Source: JBFHNV01 sp041593595
GTDB lineage: Bacteria; Pseudomonadota; Gammaproteobacteria; HK1
Assembly: GCA_041593595.1 (NCBI GenBank)
Contig: JBFHNV010000048.1
Coordinates: 1-29,672, forward strand
Reading direction: 5' to 3'
DNA length: 29,672 nt
In this document: positions 1 to 8,468 of the stretch, in pieces
Numbering within the stretch: position 1 is the first letter of the stretch
Layout: the number at the start of each line of letters is the position of its first letter
Position numbers and translations under genes: made by a program
Notes under the pieces: generated by a model
Database searches by the model: none
The model's input: only the letters and a program-made list of their open reading frames with translations
What the model was told of the DNA's origin: nothing

Positions 1-659
1 TCGGGCGCGCCGCCATGGGGCTCGAGTACCTGCTGTTGCAGCGCGGCCCGCTGACCATGGCGCCGTCCCAGCTCGGGCTGTTCACCCGCTCGGATCCGTC
101 CCGGGATCGCGCCAACATCCAGTTCCACGTGCAGCCCCTGTCCCTGGACCGCTTCGGCGAGCCGCTGCACCGGTTCCCCGCCATCACGGTGAGCGCCTGC
201 AACCTGCGCCCCACCTCGCGGGGCACGGTGCGCCTGCGCTCGTCGGATCCGGCGGCCAAGCCGCTCATCGCGCCGAACTACCTGGACACCGACGACGACC
301 GGCGCGTGGCCGCCGACGCCATCCGCGTCACCCGCCGCCTGATGGCGCAGCCGGCCATGGCGCCCTACCAGCCCCGGGAGTACCTGCCCGGCCCGTCCGT
401 CGGCGACGACGACGAGTCGCTGGCCAGGGCGGCCGGCGACATCGGCACCACCATCTTCCACCCGGTGGGCACCGCGAAGATGGGCATCGAGAGCGACGCC
501 AGCGCGGTGGTGGACGCGCGCCTGCGGGTCATCGGTCTGGAGCGCCTGCGCGTCATCGACGCCTCGGTCATGCCCACCATCACCTCCGGTAACACCAACA
601 CGCCCACCATCATGATCGCCGAGAAGGGCGCGCGGCAGATTGCGGAAGACGGCAGATGA
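1..659 (+). CDS. GMC-family oxidoreductase (choline dehydrogenase-like), C-terminal part
   Basis: This is the 3' end of a gene whose start lies left of the window; the reading frame is open from base 3. About 218 residues remain, which is the substrate-binding and C-terminal domain of the glucose-methanol-choline oxidoreductase family. Visible family signatures are an early LQRGPL segment, the FHPVGTAKMG motif carrying the active-site histidine, and the terminal GNTNTPTIMIAEKGA motif with the second catalytic residue (Asn in this subgroup). Family members are FAD enzymes that oxidise primary or secondary alcohols to aldehydes or ketones. The FAD-binding Rossmann half is outside the window, so the substrate cannot be assigned. 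The CPBP gene starts 54 bases downstream on the same strand. Confidence 0.93.
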   Translation, partial: GRAAMGLEYLLLQRGPLTMAPSQLGLFTRSDPSRDRANIQFHVQPLSLDRFGEPLHRFPAITVSACNLRPTSRGTVRLRSSDPAAKPLIAPNYLDTDDDRRVAADAIRVTRRLMAQPAMAPYQPREYLPGPSVGDDDESLARAAGDIGTTIFHPVGTAKMGIESDASAVVDARLRVIGLERLRVIDASVMPTITSGNTNTPTIMIAEKGARQIAEDGR

Positions 660-713
660 TCGACAGCGATCGCCCGCGGGCGATACCTGGATCGCCACGG
701 CAGGAGGTCTCGC

Positions 714-1379
714 ATGCGCCAATGCCGGCTGTCGCTCGGAACCTTTGCCCTGATCGCGGCTCCGTTCTACCTCAACGACCTCGCCAACCTCTGGGTCTCG
801 GACTGGCGCGGCTGGCTCGCCATCGACTACCTGGGGGTCAAGCTGCTGCCGCTGGTCCTGATCTACCGGGCGGTGCGCCGGGGCGAGATCACGCCCGGCG
901 GCCTGGGGTTGCGGGCCCAGTCACCGGGGGCGTTCGGGCTCACCTTCACCGGTGTCGCGGTGGCCGGGATCCTCATCGACCAGAACGCCTACGTGCTGCT
1001 GGAGGGACTGCCCGGTTATCCGCCCCTCGGCGGCATGCCACCGATCACGAGCCCGGCGTGGAACTGGTTCGACCTCACCGCCGGCCTGCTCGCCGTCGGG
1101 GCGATGGAGGAGCTGGTGTTCCGCGGCGCCGCCGCGGCGTGGCTGGGCCGCCACCTGTCCTCGCCGATGGCGGTGGTGGCCGTATCGGCCCTGCTGTTCG
1201 GCCTCATCCACTGGAGCGGCGGCGCCCACGCGGTGCTGGTCACCGGGCTCATCGGTGCGATGCTCATGTCGGTGTACCTGGTCACCCGCGCCCTGCCGGC
1301 CCTGATGCTCGCCCACGTCGCGATCAACTTCGTCAACTTCGCCGGCGTGGTTCCGAAGACCCTGTTCCGGCTGACGTGA
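714..1379 (+). CDS. CPBP family intramembrane metalloprotease
   Basis: The product is a 221-residue hydrophobic protein with several membrane segments. All three signature motifs of the CPBP (CAAX protease and bacteriocin-processing, Abi) family are present: EExxxR at residues 132-137 (EELVFR), FxxxH at 162-166 (FGLIH) and HxxxN at 201-205 (HVAIN). These line the intramembrane active site in the Rce1 family. The ATG at 714 is preceded by AGGAGG at 702-707 with a 6-base spacer, which fixes the start. Family members act as membrane proteases in prenyl-protein processing, bacteriocin self-immunity or regulation. The context here (GMC oxidoreductase upstream, TPR protein downstream) does not reveal the substrate. 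Confidence 0.9.
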   Translation: MRQCRLSLGTFALIAAPFYLNDLANLWVSDWRGWLAIDYLGVKLLPLVLIYRAVRRGEITPGGLGLRAQSPGAFGLTFTGVAVAGILIDQNAYVLLEGLPGYPPLGGMPPITSPAWNWFDLTAGLLAVGAMEELVFRGAAAAWLGRHLSSPMAVVAVSALLFGLIHWSGGAHAVLVTGLIGAMLMSVYLVTRALPALMLAHVAINFVNFAGVVPKTLFRLT

Positions 1380-1535
1380 GTGTGGCTGGCGCCGGCCCGC
1401 GGGCTCGCCACCCTCGACAGCCCGGCGAACCGCAACGACCACAGGGCCCCCTGGAGCGGGCAATGCCCCGGCCCTCAAGTATCACCATGCGCATCCGACA
1501 ACAGGAGCGCGCGAGAACCGAAAGAGGACTCGAAC

Positions 1536-2276
1536 ATGCCGGTACTCGGCCTGCTGAGTGTTGCGTTGCAGATCGTCCTGGCCGTACACGCCGTCCAGAG
1601 CGGTCGTGACCGCCAGTGGATCTACATCCTGCTCATCCCGGTCATCGGGCCGGCCGTGTACATCGTCACCCAGCTGCTGCCGGAGCTGTTCTCGACGCCC
1701 GCCGCGAGAAGCGCCGGTCGCCGGCTGGCGAACGCGGTGGATCCGCAACGGGAGCTGCGCAAGCGCAAGGAGGAGCTCGAGCGCGCGGACACCGTGGAGA
1801 ATCGGCGACTGCTCGCGGAGGAGTGCGTGGAGGCCGGCATCTTCGCCGAGGCCATCCTCCTGTACCGGAGCTGCCTCCACGGTCATTACGAGCACGACGC
1901 CGCCCTGCTGATGGGGCTGGCCCAGGCGCAGTTCGGCGCCGGCCAGATCGGGCCGTGCAAGGAGACACTCGACCGGCTGCAGGAGGCGCACCCGGGCATC
2001 TCGTCCCAGACCGGGCACCTCCTGTACGCGCGATCCCTGGAGGGACTCGGGGATCTCCCCGGCGCGGAGCGCGAGTACGCCCGCCTCGTGGAGTACGCCG
2101 GTGGCGAGGAAGCCCGCATGCGCTACGCGCGGTTCCTGAGCAACCTGGGCCGGATCGACGAGTGCCGGTCGCTGTGCGAGGAAACCCTGCGCCGCGCCCG
2201 GCTCGCCAGCAAGGCCTATCGCCGCGCGCAGGGTGAGTGGATCCAGGTGGCGCAGAAGCTCGCCCGCTCCGGCTGA
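1536..2276 (+). CDS. Membrane-anchored tetratricopeptide repeat protein
   Basis: The product has 246 residues. The N-terminal 50 residues form two hydrophobic segments resembling the PLDc_N-type anchor (a WIYILLIPVIGPAVYIV stretch, as found ahead of cardiolipin synthases). A charged, coiled-coil-like linker (RKRKEELERAD) follows, and then helical TPR-like repeats up to the C-terminus, with an AGIFAEAILLYRSCLHG unit first and GDLPGAEREYARLVEY later. The frame is open further upstream, but the ATG at 1536 has a purine-rich AAAGAGGA site ahead of it and begins directly with the hydrophobic anchor, so I chose it. A scaffold role at the inner membrane is likely. No catalytic motif is seen. Confidence 0.82.
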   Translation: MPVLGLLSVALQIVLAVHAVQSGRDRQWIYILLIPVIGPAVYIVTQLLPELFSTPAARSAGRRLANAVDPQRELRKRKEELERADTVENRRLLAEECVEAGIFAEAILLYRSCLHGHYEHDAALLMGLAQAQFGAGQIGPCKETLDRLQEAHPGISSQTGHLLYARSLEGLGDLPGAEREYARLVEYAGGEEARMRYARFLSNLGRIDECRSLCEETLRRARLASKAYRRAQGEWIQVAQKLARSG

Positions 2277-2412
2277 ACCGGGGGCCGTCGACTCCTGCTG
2301 CTGTCGTGTGACCCGAGCACTGGATCGCCACGTGCCCGGCTGGTCATGCTGGCAGGACGGCTTGGCCCGGCGAGCCGCGCCGAGCGCACCGACAGCACAC
2401 CACGCGACTGCC

Positions 2413-4449
2413 ATGAGGACCCTGCCGATCCCCAGCCACGTTCTCGCCCCGGGCCATGTGCCGTGCTGTCGCGGCGGACCGCCGGCCCCAGGCCGGCGCC
2501 ACCGTGCCCGCCGGCGCACCGTGCGCGGCCTGCTGGCCGCCCTGCTCCTGGTGCCGGTGACCGTCGTGGCGGCCACCCTCGGGGAGGGCCTCGCCCTGTA
2601 CCGGGAAGGGCGCTACGAGGCCGCCTTCCGGATCCTCGAGGACCTGGCGCTGGACGGCGATCCGCAGGCACTCACCGCCGCCGGCGAGATGCTGCAGGAC
2701 GGTCTGGGTACGCCCGTGGACCTGGCGGAAGCGGTGCGCTTCTTCCGCTTCGCCGCCGGACTCGGCCACGTGCGCGCGCAGATCGCCCTGGCGCTCGCCC
2801 TGCAAGAAGGGCGCGGCGTCGAGCGTGACGAGTCCGCGGCGGTGCAGTGGCTCGCGACGGCCGCCGACCAGGGCGATGCCGACGCGCGCTTCCATCTGGC
2901 CCAGGCCTACCGGGCGGGACGCGGAGTCGAGCAGGATCTGCCCACCGCGATGCGACTGCTGCGCGCGGGCGCCGACGCGGGTCACGCGCCCTCCCAGGCC
3001 GCACTGGCCGCGCTGTACGCGGCGGGCCAGCGAGGCGCTGCCGACGCGCCGCCCGTGGCCAGCTACCGGGAGGCCGCGCGAGAGGGCGACGTCAACGCCC
3101 AGGTTCAGCTCGGCTTCCTGTACGACACGGGCACGCAGGTGGAGGCGGACCCGGAGGCAGCTCGCGACCTCTACCAGCAGGCTGCGCTGCACGGCAACGC
3201 CGATGCCCAGGCCCGTCTGGCCCAGATGCTGCGCAGCGGCCGCGGAGGCGTGCAGGACCGGGGGCTCGCGCTGTACTGGGATCGCCAGGCGGCGGACCGT
3301 GGCGAACCCGCCGCCCAGAACAACGTGGGCATGGCGTACCTGCTCGGCGAGGGAGTGGAGCGTGACGACGAGCTGGCGCTCGAGTGGTTCCTCAAGGCGG
3401 CGCGCCAGGAGAACGCCCACGCGCAGAACAACATCGGCCACATGCGTCTCGAGGGCCGTGCCGGTCCGGTGGACGACGGCGAGGCGCTCGAGTGGTTTCG
3501 CGCCGCCGCGGCGCAGGGGCTGGCGGCGGCGCAGGCCAACATCGGCTACGCCTACCTCAAGGGCCGCGGAGTCCCGAAGGACCCGCAGGCCGCGCGGCAG
3601 TGGTTTCAGAAGGCGGCCGACCAGGGCTACCCGCCCGCACTCGGCAACCTGGGCTACCTGTACCAGGAGGGGATCGGTGCCCCCCGGGATCGCGAGCGGG
3701 CCAGGTCCCTCTACGAGGAGGCCGCCCAGGGCGGCTACGCCTACGCGATGCGCAACCTCGGCTACATGCACGAGTACGGCGTAGGCGTGGCGAAGCAGCT
3801 GCCGGCGGCCCTGGACTGGTACCAGGCCGGCGCCGCCAGGGGCGACCGGCCGTCCCAGGAAGGCGTCGAGCGCCTGTGCGCCCGCTACCTGCTCGCCGGC
3901 TGCGGCGGTGAGATGGTGGTGCTGCTGCGGGAGGACGACGGAAAGATCGGCAAGGTGGTGGTGGAGAGCGGCGGGCAGGAGCTGCTGCTGGACTCCCACA
4001 TGGCCGCCAGCCGGGTCAGCGGTCCGGGCGCCGTGGCGTCCGTGGAGGCCGACGACGAGAAGCTGGCGCAGGTCTTCGCGGGCGCCATCGCGGCGTTCCC
4101 GCCGCGGGTGCTCACGTACACGGTGCACTTCGCGCCGGGTGCCGCGGACCTGGACGCCCGCGCCAGCCGGCAGGTGGCGGAGGCGCTGGGCGAGATGCTG
4201 CCGGAGCTCGCGCGGCGCGAGGCGGTGGAGGTGCTGGTGGTGGGGCACACCGACAGCGTCGGCGAGGCCGACGACAACGACGTCCTGTCGCGGGCCCGGG
4301 CGGCCACGGTGCGTGACGCGCTGCTGGCCGGCGGCATCGCGACCGACGCCGTGCAGGCGAGCGGCCGCGGCGAGCGTGACCCGAAGGTCACGACGCCGGA
4401 CGGTCGCGCCGAGTACCGCAACCGCCGCGTGGAGATCACCCTGCGCTAA
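2413..4449 (+). CDS. Sel1-repeat protein with C-terminal OmpA/Pal peptidoglycan-binding domain
   Basis: From the ATG at 2413 the protein has 678 residues. A basic N-terminus leads to a hydrophobic export segment (LLAALLLVPVTVVAA). Eleven consecutive Sel1-like repeats of about 36 residues follow, roughly residues 78-490. A linker comes next, then an OmpA C-terminal domain (about 568-678) with GHTDSVGEADDND and the closing NRRVEITLR. Such proteins are periplasmic, with the Sel1 helices acting as an interaction solenoid and the OmpA domain binding peptidoglycan. The start is uncertain: an in-frame GTG at 2521 would give a compact signal peptide, whereas 2413 adds 36 arginine-rich residues, and neither has a strong ribosome site. 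The linker carries an internal LLAGC motif (Cys497) and resembles the lipoprotein at 5709-6308. Confidence 0.88.
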   Translation: MRTLPIPSHVLAPGHVPCCRGGPPAPGRRHRARRRTVRGLLAALLLVPVTVVAATLGEGLALYREGRYEAAFRILEDLALDGDPQALTAAGEMLQDGLGTPVDLAEAVRFFRFAAGLGHVRAQIALALALQEGRGVERDESAAVQWLATAADQGDADARFHLAQAYRAGRGVEQDLPTAMRLLRAGADAGHAPSQAALAALYAAGQRGAADAPPVASYREAAREGDVNAQVQLGFLYDTGTQVEADPEAARDLYQQAALHGNADAQARLAQMLRSGRGGVQDRGLALYWDRQAADRGEPAAQNNVGMAYLLGEGVERDDELALEWFLKAARQENAHAQNNIGHMRLEGRAGPVDDGEALEWFRAAAAQGLAAAQANIGYAYLKGRGVPKDPQAARQWFQKAADQGYPPALGNLGYLYQEGIGAPRDRERARSLYEEAAQGGYAYAMRNLGYMHEYGVGVAKQLPAALDWYQAGAARGDRPSQEGVERLCARYLLAGCGGEMVVLLREDDGKIGKVVVESGGQELLLDSHMAASRVSGPGAVASVEADDEKLAQVFAGAIAAFPPRVLTYTVHFAPGAADLDARASRQVAEALGEMLPELARREAVEVLVVGHTDSVGEADDNDVLSRARAATVRDALLAGGIATDAVQASGRGERDPKVTTPDGRAEYRNRRVEITLR

Positions 4450-4630
4450 GAGCCTGTGAAGGAACCACCACGCCTGCTGCGACGCCCCCTGGACGCCCCT
4501 GGCGGCGTTGCGGGGACCCCGAAAATCGCTTACGTAGCTACGGCTACGCGCGCGATTTTCTGCACCCCGCGCCTTGCCAGGGACGCCCAGTGTGCGTCTC
4601 ACGACGGCGGGCGATTCCTTCACAGACTCT
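4449..4630. repeat. MITE-like palindromic intergenic element
   Basis: This segment is a long imperfect inverted repeat. Its ends match over 16 bases with one mismatch (4449-4464 against the complement of 4615-4630). The two arms stay alignable inward, with shared blocks around GGACGCCCCTGG, GCGGGG and GAAAATCGC, to a centre near 4535-4550 containing GTAGCTACGGCTAC. The outer end overlaps the last base of the upstream stop codon. It lies between two convergent genes and its core hairpin has flanking A and T runs, so it may also act as a bidirectional terminator. There is no room for a transposase. The structure is read directly; the MITE label is inference. Confidence 0.7.
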
Positions 4631-4631
4631 G

Positions 4632-4681
4632 AGAGCCCGCGAAGGAACCACCACGCCTGCTGCGACGCCCCCTGGACGCCC
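4632..4681 (+). repeat. Direct repeat: solo copy of the palindromic element's left arm
   Basis: These 50 bases repeat 4449-4498 with two mismatches (T4455/C4638 and T4457/C4640), starting two bases after the right end of the palindromic element. The following sequence departs from the element, so this is either a truncated second insertion or the trace of a partial duplication. Confidence 0.85.
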
Positions 4682-4722
4682 ACGGGTGCGTGGCGCGGGC
4701 CGGGCGGCGCGCCGCGTCTGCC

Positions 4723-5160
4723 TCAGGCCGGGGGTGGCGGCTCGGCGCCGGACAGGCGCAACACCAGGCGCAGCAGGTTGCAGTCCTCCTCGCGCCGGTA
4801 GTCCAGCGTGACGCAGTAGAACTTGATGAGGGGCCATCCCAGGCCACCCACGGAGCGGCCGGTGAGGGTCCCGTTCAGGTCCGGCTCCTCCACGTCGTAA
4901 CGGGGATCGAAGGGCTTGCCGCGGTCGCGGTAGGTGAGCTCGATGCCGCCGGGCACCGTGCCGAGGGAGACCTGGATGGGCGCCTCCGGCGGCGCGGCAC
5001 CGTGCTTCACGGTGTTGGTGATCAGCTCCTCGAGGATCAGCAGGAGGATCCGCTGTTCGGGCGACTCGAGGCCCTGGGCCTGGCAGAATCCGATGGCGAA
5101 CCGTGACGCGCGCTCGATTTCGTGAAGTCGGCCCTGGAGCGACAGGGTTTCGGGCTTCAT
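4723..5160 (-). CDS. RsbW-like ATP-binding protein (anti-sigma/serine kinase type)
   Basis: The product is a 145-residue single-domain HATPase_c protein of the RsbW/SpoIIAB type. The N box is LEELITNTVKHG with Glu45, Asn49 and His53. The G1 box is DRGKPFDP (79-86) and the G2 glycines are GGLG (105-108). In partner switching such proteins bind and inhibit a sigma factor or other output protein and phosphorylate a STAS-domain antagonist. The frame is open beyond the chosen start, but the ATG at 5160 has GGGAAAAG just upstream and gives normal family length. It is divergent from the FecR gene (120-base gap). A STAS gene and a SpoIIE-type phosphatase lie 1-5 kb away, supporting a role in the same switch. 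No sigma factor gene is in the window. Confidence 0.88.
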   Translation of the reverse strand: MKPETLSLQGRLHEIERASRFAIGFCQAQGLESPEQRILLLILEELITNTVKHGAAPPEAPIQVSLGTVPGGIELTYRDRGKPFDPRYDVEEPDLNGTLTGRSVGGLGWPLIKFYCVTLDYRREEDCNLLRLVLRLSGAEPPPPA

Positions 5161-5280
5161 ACTTTTCCCATTCCGACGTACCGGGCCATCGTGCCCCAAG
5201 CCGCGGGGGCAGTCGACGTGTCGCAGCGGGCGCAGCACCGCCCGGGCGCGGCGCACCGGCACACCCGCAGGAGATCACCC

Positions 5281-5703
5281 ATGAGGAATTTCGCTCTCAT
5301 CCTGTCGCTGCTCGTGCCCTCCCTCGCCTGGGCCGACATCGGGCAGATCAAGACCATGAGTGGCGACGTGCGCATCGAGCGCGACGGCACCACGCTCACC
5401 GCCAGCGCCGGGGACGGCCTGCAGCCGTCGGACACCCTGGTCACCGGGCCGGATGGCCAGGTGGGGGTCACCTTCGTGGACAACACGCGGCTGTCCCTGG
5501 GGCCCGAAAGCCGCATGGAGCTGTCGCAGTTCCAGTTCGACGCCACCACCCACCAGGGCAGCTTCCTCGGCAAGATGCACAAGGGAACCCTGTCCATCAT
5601 CTCCGGCCAGATCGCCAAGAGCGGTCCGGACGCCATGAAGGTCCAGACCCCCACCTCCGTGCTGTCCGTGCGTGGCACCCGCTTCCTGGTGAAGGTGGAC
5701 TGA
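5281..5703 (+). CDS. Secreted FecR-domain protein
   Basis: The product has 140 residues. It carries a clear signal peptide (residues 1-18, ending in SLAWA) followed directly by a single FecR domain: IGQIKTMSGDVRIERDG near the start, DTLVTGPDGQVGVTFVDNTRLSLGP in the middle (typical FecR core), and TPTSVLSVRGTRFLV at the end. AGGAG at 5266-5270 precedes the ATG. Unlike the FecR anti-sigma regulator of iron transport, it has no membrane segment or N-terminal sigma-binding domain, so it is probably a free periplasmic ligand-binding or scaffold domain. Five bases separate its stop from the OmpA lipoprotein start, so the two are co-transcribed. FecR, OmpA and CHASE2 proteins are often found together. 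Confidence 0.9.
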   Translation: MRNFALILSLLVPSLAWADIGQIKTMSGDVRIERDGTTLTASAGDGLQPSDTLVTGPDGQVGVTFVDNTRLSLGPESRMELSQFQFDATTHQGSFLGKMHKGTLSIISGQIAKSGPDAMKVQTPTSVLSVRGTRFLVKVD

Positions 5704-5708
5704 GCCGA

Positions 5709-6308
5709 ATGTCGCCGCGCCTGCTGCGCTGCGGCGTCCTCGCGGCAGCGGCGGCGCTTGCCGGCTGCTCCACCGGCCAGCTGGTGGTGCTGCTCCCGGG
5801 AGACGGCGGCGAGGTGGGCAGCCTGGAAGTCGGCGGCGGCTGGTCCGCCCCGGTGACGCTGGATACGGCATACGCTGGCGCCCGTTCCGGCCTGCTGGGA
5901 CGCGCCACGCCGGTGGCCGTGCCGGACGCGCAGGTGCATCGCGAGTTCGCCCCGGTCCTCGCCGCGCAGCCGCCGGCACCGGTGACGTACCTGCTGTACT
6001 TCGAGGAGGGCACCACCCAGGTGGTGCCCGAGTCGCGCCCGGCCCTGGAGCGCATGCTCGCCGACGTGGCCGCGCGCGCCGTGGCCGAGGTCCAGGTCAC
6101 CGGGCACACGGACCGGCTGGGCACGGTGGAGGACAACGACGCCCTGGCGCGGGAACGGGCCGCCATGGTGCGCGCGGTGCTGATCCGCCAGGGCCTCGCG
6201 CCCGGCATGATCCGGGCCGTGGGCCGCGGCGAGCGCGAGCCCCTGCTGGCCACCGACGACGAAGTGCGGGAGCCGCGCAACCGGCGGGTGGAGATCACCG
6301 TGCGCTGA
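5709..6308 (+). CDS. OmpA/Pal-family lipoprotein
   Basis: The product is a 199-residue lipoprotein. The signal peptide ends in a lipobox LAGC with Cys20 as the lipidation site. A roughly 80-residue linker follows, then an OmpA C-terminal peptidoglycan-binding domain (from about residue 95) with GHTDRLGTVEDND and the terminal NRRVEITVR. It should tether the outer membrane or inner-leaflet lipid to peptidoglycan. The longer open frame upstream overlaps the FecR gene in another frame and is not used. The last gene bases are 8 bases from the convergent CHASE2/SpoIIE stop. The mature N-terminus and OmpA domain resemble the last 180 residues of the Sel1 protein at 2413-4449. Confidence 0.92.
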   Translation: MSPRLLRCGVLAAAAALAGCSTGQLVVLLPGDGGEVGSLEVGGGWSAPVTLDTAYAGARSGLLGRATPVAVPDAQVHREFAPVLAAQPPAPVTYLLYFEEGTTQVVPESRPALERMLADVAARAVAEVQVTGHTDRLGTVEDNDALARERAAMVRAVLIRQGLAPGMIRAVGRGEREPLLATDDEVREPRNRRVEITVR

Positions 6309-6316
6309 CATGGGCC

Positions 6317-8434
6317 TCACTCCTCGGCGGCCGCGGCGACGGGCGCGGGCGGCCCGCGAAACTCCAGCACCAGCACCGTGACATCGTCGGCGGGCTCGGC
6401 GCCGGCGGCAAAGCGAACCACGTCCTCGGTGAGCGCGTCCACCACGGCCTGCGCGCCGACGCCGGGCGCCAGCGACGCCGCCAGCCGCAGCAGTCCCGCG
6501 CGACCGTAGAGCTCGCCATCGGGGTTCATGGCCTCCGTGACGCCGTCGGTGGTGAGCAGCAGGACGTCTCCGGCCTGGAGGCGGAAGCGCTCCGTGGGAT
6601 AGTCGAAGTCGTCCAGCACGCAAAGCGGCGGCCCGCCCACACCCTCGAGCTCGCGGGGGGCTTCGCCCGGGCGCAGCAGCCAGGGTGCGTCGTGGCCCGC
6701 GATGCACAGATCCAGGTCCCCGGTCGCCGTGTTCAGCACGCCGGCGACCACCGTCACGAACAGCATCTCCGGGTTCTCGCGGGCGATCTCCGCGTTGGCC
6801 ACCGACAGCCGCTCGGCCACCGTGCCCGCGGCACGCATCATGATGCTCTTGCACAGGGTCTTCGACAGCGCCATGAACAGCGACGCCGGGATGCCCTTTC
6901 CCGACACGTCCCCCACCGCGAAGAACAGGTGCTGTGCGTCCACCATGAACAGGTCGTACAGATCGCCGCCCACGGTACGCGCCGGCTCCAGGCGCGCCGC
7001 CACCTGGACCGCGTCCGGAAGCCCCGGCACGTGCGCCGGATCGGGCAGTATCCCCATCTGGATCTTGCGCGCCGCGTCCAGCTCGCCGGACAGGCGCGCG
7101 GCGGCCGTGCGCTGGCGGGCGAGCTCCTGGCCCAGCTCCCGGGCACGCCGCTTCTCCAGCGCCAGCAGCGAGCTCAGCAGCACGGCGAACACCGCCACCG
7201 TGGACAGCATGGGCATGGCCGGATCCAGCAGCCAGTGCCGCAAGGCGAAGGCCGCCCAGGCGCCGCCGCCGAGCAGCACCAGCAGTGCGAGGGTGAGCGG
7301 CGAGCCGCGCCGCGGGCCGAGACGCGGAAGCCACGCGATGAGCACGAGCCCTGCCAGCAGCAGCGCCGCGACCTCCAGCGCCGGCGCGAACGCGGGGCGC
7401 AGCAGACGTTCACCCGAGAGCAGGGATTCCAGCACCTGGGCCTGGATCTCCACGCCGTCCATCTTGCCGCTGATGGGAGTCGGCGGCGCATCCGTCGTGC
7501 CCAGGGCCGTCACGCCGATGATGGCCACCTGGCCATCCAGGAAGCCGGGTGGCAGCTCGCCGGAGAGCACCCGTACGGCCGACAGCCGGCGCGCGGGATG
7601 GCTGGGCGCGAAGTGCAAGGTGATCGCGCCGTCCGGGTCCAGCGGCAGGAACGCGTCTCCCAGGGTCACGCCCTCGATGCCGGCGGACGAGGTATGCACC
7701 TTGATCAGCGGTGTGCCGGTGGCCACCCGCAGCAGCTCCAGGGCCAGCGACGGGGCGATCTGCTCGGCCACCGCCGCCACCACCGGCACCCGGCGCACCA
7801 CCCCGTCCACGCCCAGCAGGGAGTTGACCAGGCCGTGGCCGCTGGCACCCGCCTCGATCGGCGGCACGTTGAGGGTCACACCCTGGAACGCCACCAGGTG
7901 CTCCAGGGGATCGCCACCCTGGGTAACCACCGGCGCGTAGCGCGCCGGCCGCCCGGGGCTGACACCTTCGCCCGACGGCCGGCCCACCCGCGCCACCACC
8001 GACGGCACCTCCGAGAGCGAAAGACCCAGCAGCTCGTCGTTGGAGGGGATCCGGGCCAGCCGAGCGCGCAGATCCGCATCCAGGGCCGGGTTGTCCAGCG
8101 CCACCTCGCCGGGGGAGAAGCGCCCCGGCTCGGACAGGATCACGTCCACACCCACGGCCAGCGCGCCCAGGCGGGCGGTCTCCTCCACCAGCCGCGCGAT
8201 GCGGTGGCGTGGCCAGGGCCACTGCCCGTAGGCCCTCAGGCTCGCCTCGTCCACGTCCACCACCCTCACCGGGTAGCGCTCCACGTGGCGTGGCATGACG
8301 CGCTGGTAGCCGTCGAAGACCAGGGTGCGCAGCGGCGTGCCGCCGCGGCTCTCGAACAGCAGCTGCAGGCACAGGCACACCGCCAGCAGCGCCAGGGCGC
8401 TGCGTCGCTCGCCAAGCGCCGCAAGCCCGGTCAT
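6317..8434 (-). CDS. CHASE2-domain sensor with SpoIIE/PP2C-type serine phosphatase output
   Basis: The product has 705 residues from the ATG at 8434. An N-terminal membrane segment (about 12-27) is followed by an extracytoplasmic CHASE2 sensor (about 35-330; signatures VRVVDVDEASL, YGQWPWPRHRIARLV and LDGQVAIIGVTALGT). Three membrane segments lie between about 345 and 435. A short coiled linker then leads to a PP2C/SpoIIE phosphatase with GGDLYDLF near 490, DVSGKGIPASLFMA near 515, TTDGVTEA near 631 and DDVTVLVLEF near 685, which are the metal-binding motifs of RsbU-like enzymes. The likely reaction is dephosphorylation of the phospho-STAS protein encoded two genes upstream. CHASE2 is better known attached to cyclases, kinases and diguanylate cyclases. 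The frame is open further upstream into the neighbouring gene; the chosen start lies 34 bases past that gene's stop. Confidence 0.92.
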   Translation of the reverse strand: MTGLAALGERRSALALLAVCLCLQLLFESRGGTPLRTLVFDGYQRVMPRHVERYPVRVVDVDEASLRAYGQWPWPRHRIARLVEETARLGALAVGVDVILSEPGRFSPGEVALDNPALDADLRARLARIPSNDELLGLSLSEVPSVVARVGRPSGEGVSPGRPARYAPVVTQGGDPLEHLVAFQGVTLNVPPIEAGASGHGLVNSLLGVDGVVRRVPVVAAVAEQIAPSLALELLRVATGTPLIKVHTSSAGIEGVTLGDAFLPLDPDGAITLHFAPSHPARRLSAVRVLSGELPPGFLDGQVAIIGVTALGTTDAPPTPISGKMDGVEIQAQVLESLLSGERLLRPAFAPALEVAALLLAGLVLIAWLPRLGPRRGSPLTLALLVLLGGGAWAAFALRHWLLDPAMPMLSTVAVFAVLLSSLLALEKRRARELGQELARQRTAAARLSGELDAARKIQMGILPDPAHVPGLPDAVQVAARLEPARTVGGDLYDLFMVDAQHLFFAVGDVSGKGIPASLFMALSKTLCKSIMMRAAGTVAERLSVANAEIARENPEMLFVTVVAGVLNTATGDLDLCIAGHDAPWLLRPGEAPRELEGVGGPPLCVLDDFDYPTERFRLQAGDVLLLTTDGVTEAMNPDGELYGRAGLLRLAASLAPGVGAQAVVDALTEDVVRFAAGAEPADDVTVLVLEFRGPPAPVAAAAEE

Positions 8435-8468
8435 GGGGCCCGTGACCGGGCCGCGCCCGGGGCGCGGC

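Noticed and set aside
2344..4683. Long minus-strand open frame of about 780 codons opposite the Sel1 gene
   Set aside because: It mirrors the repeats of the true gene, has no domain and spans the palindromic element. It is an artefact of high GC.
5281..5703. FecR protein as an iron-transport anti-sigma regulator
   Set aside because: It has a cleavable signal peptide, no membrane segment or sigma-binding N-terminus, and no TonB receptor or FecI-type gene nearby.
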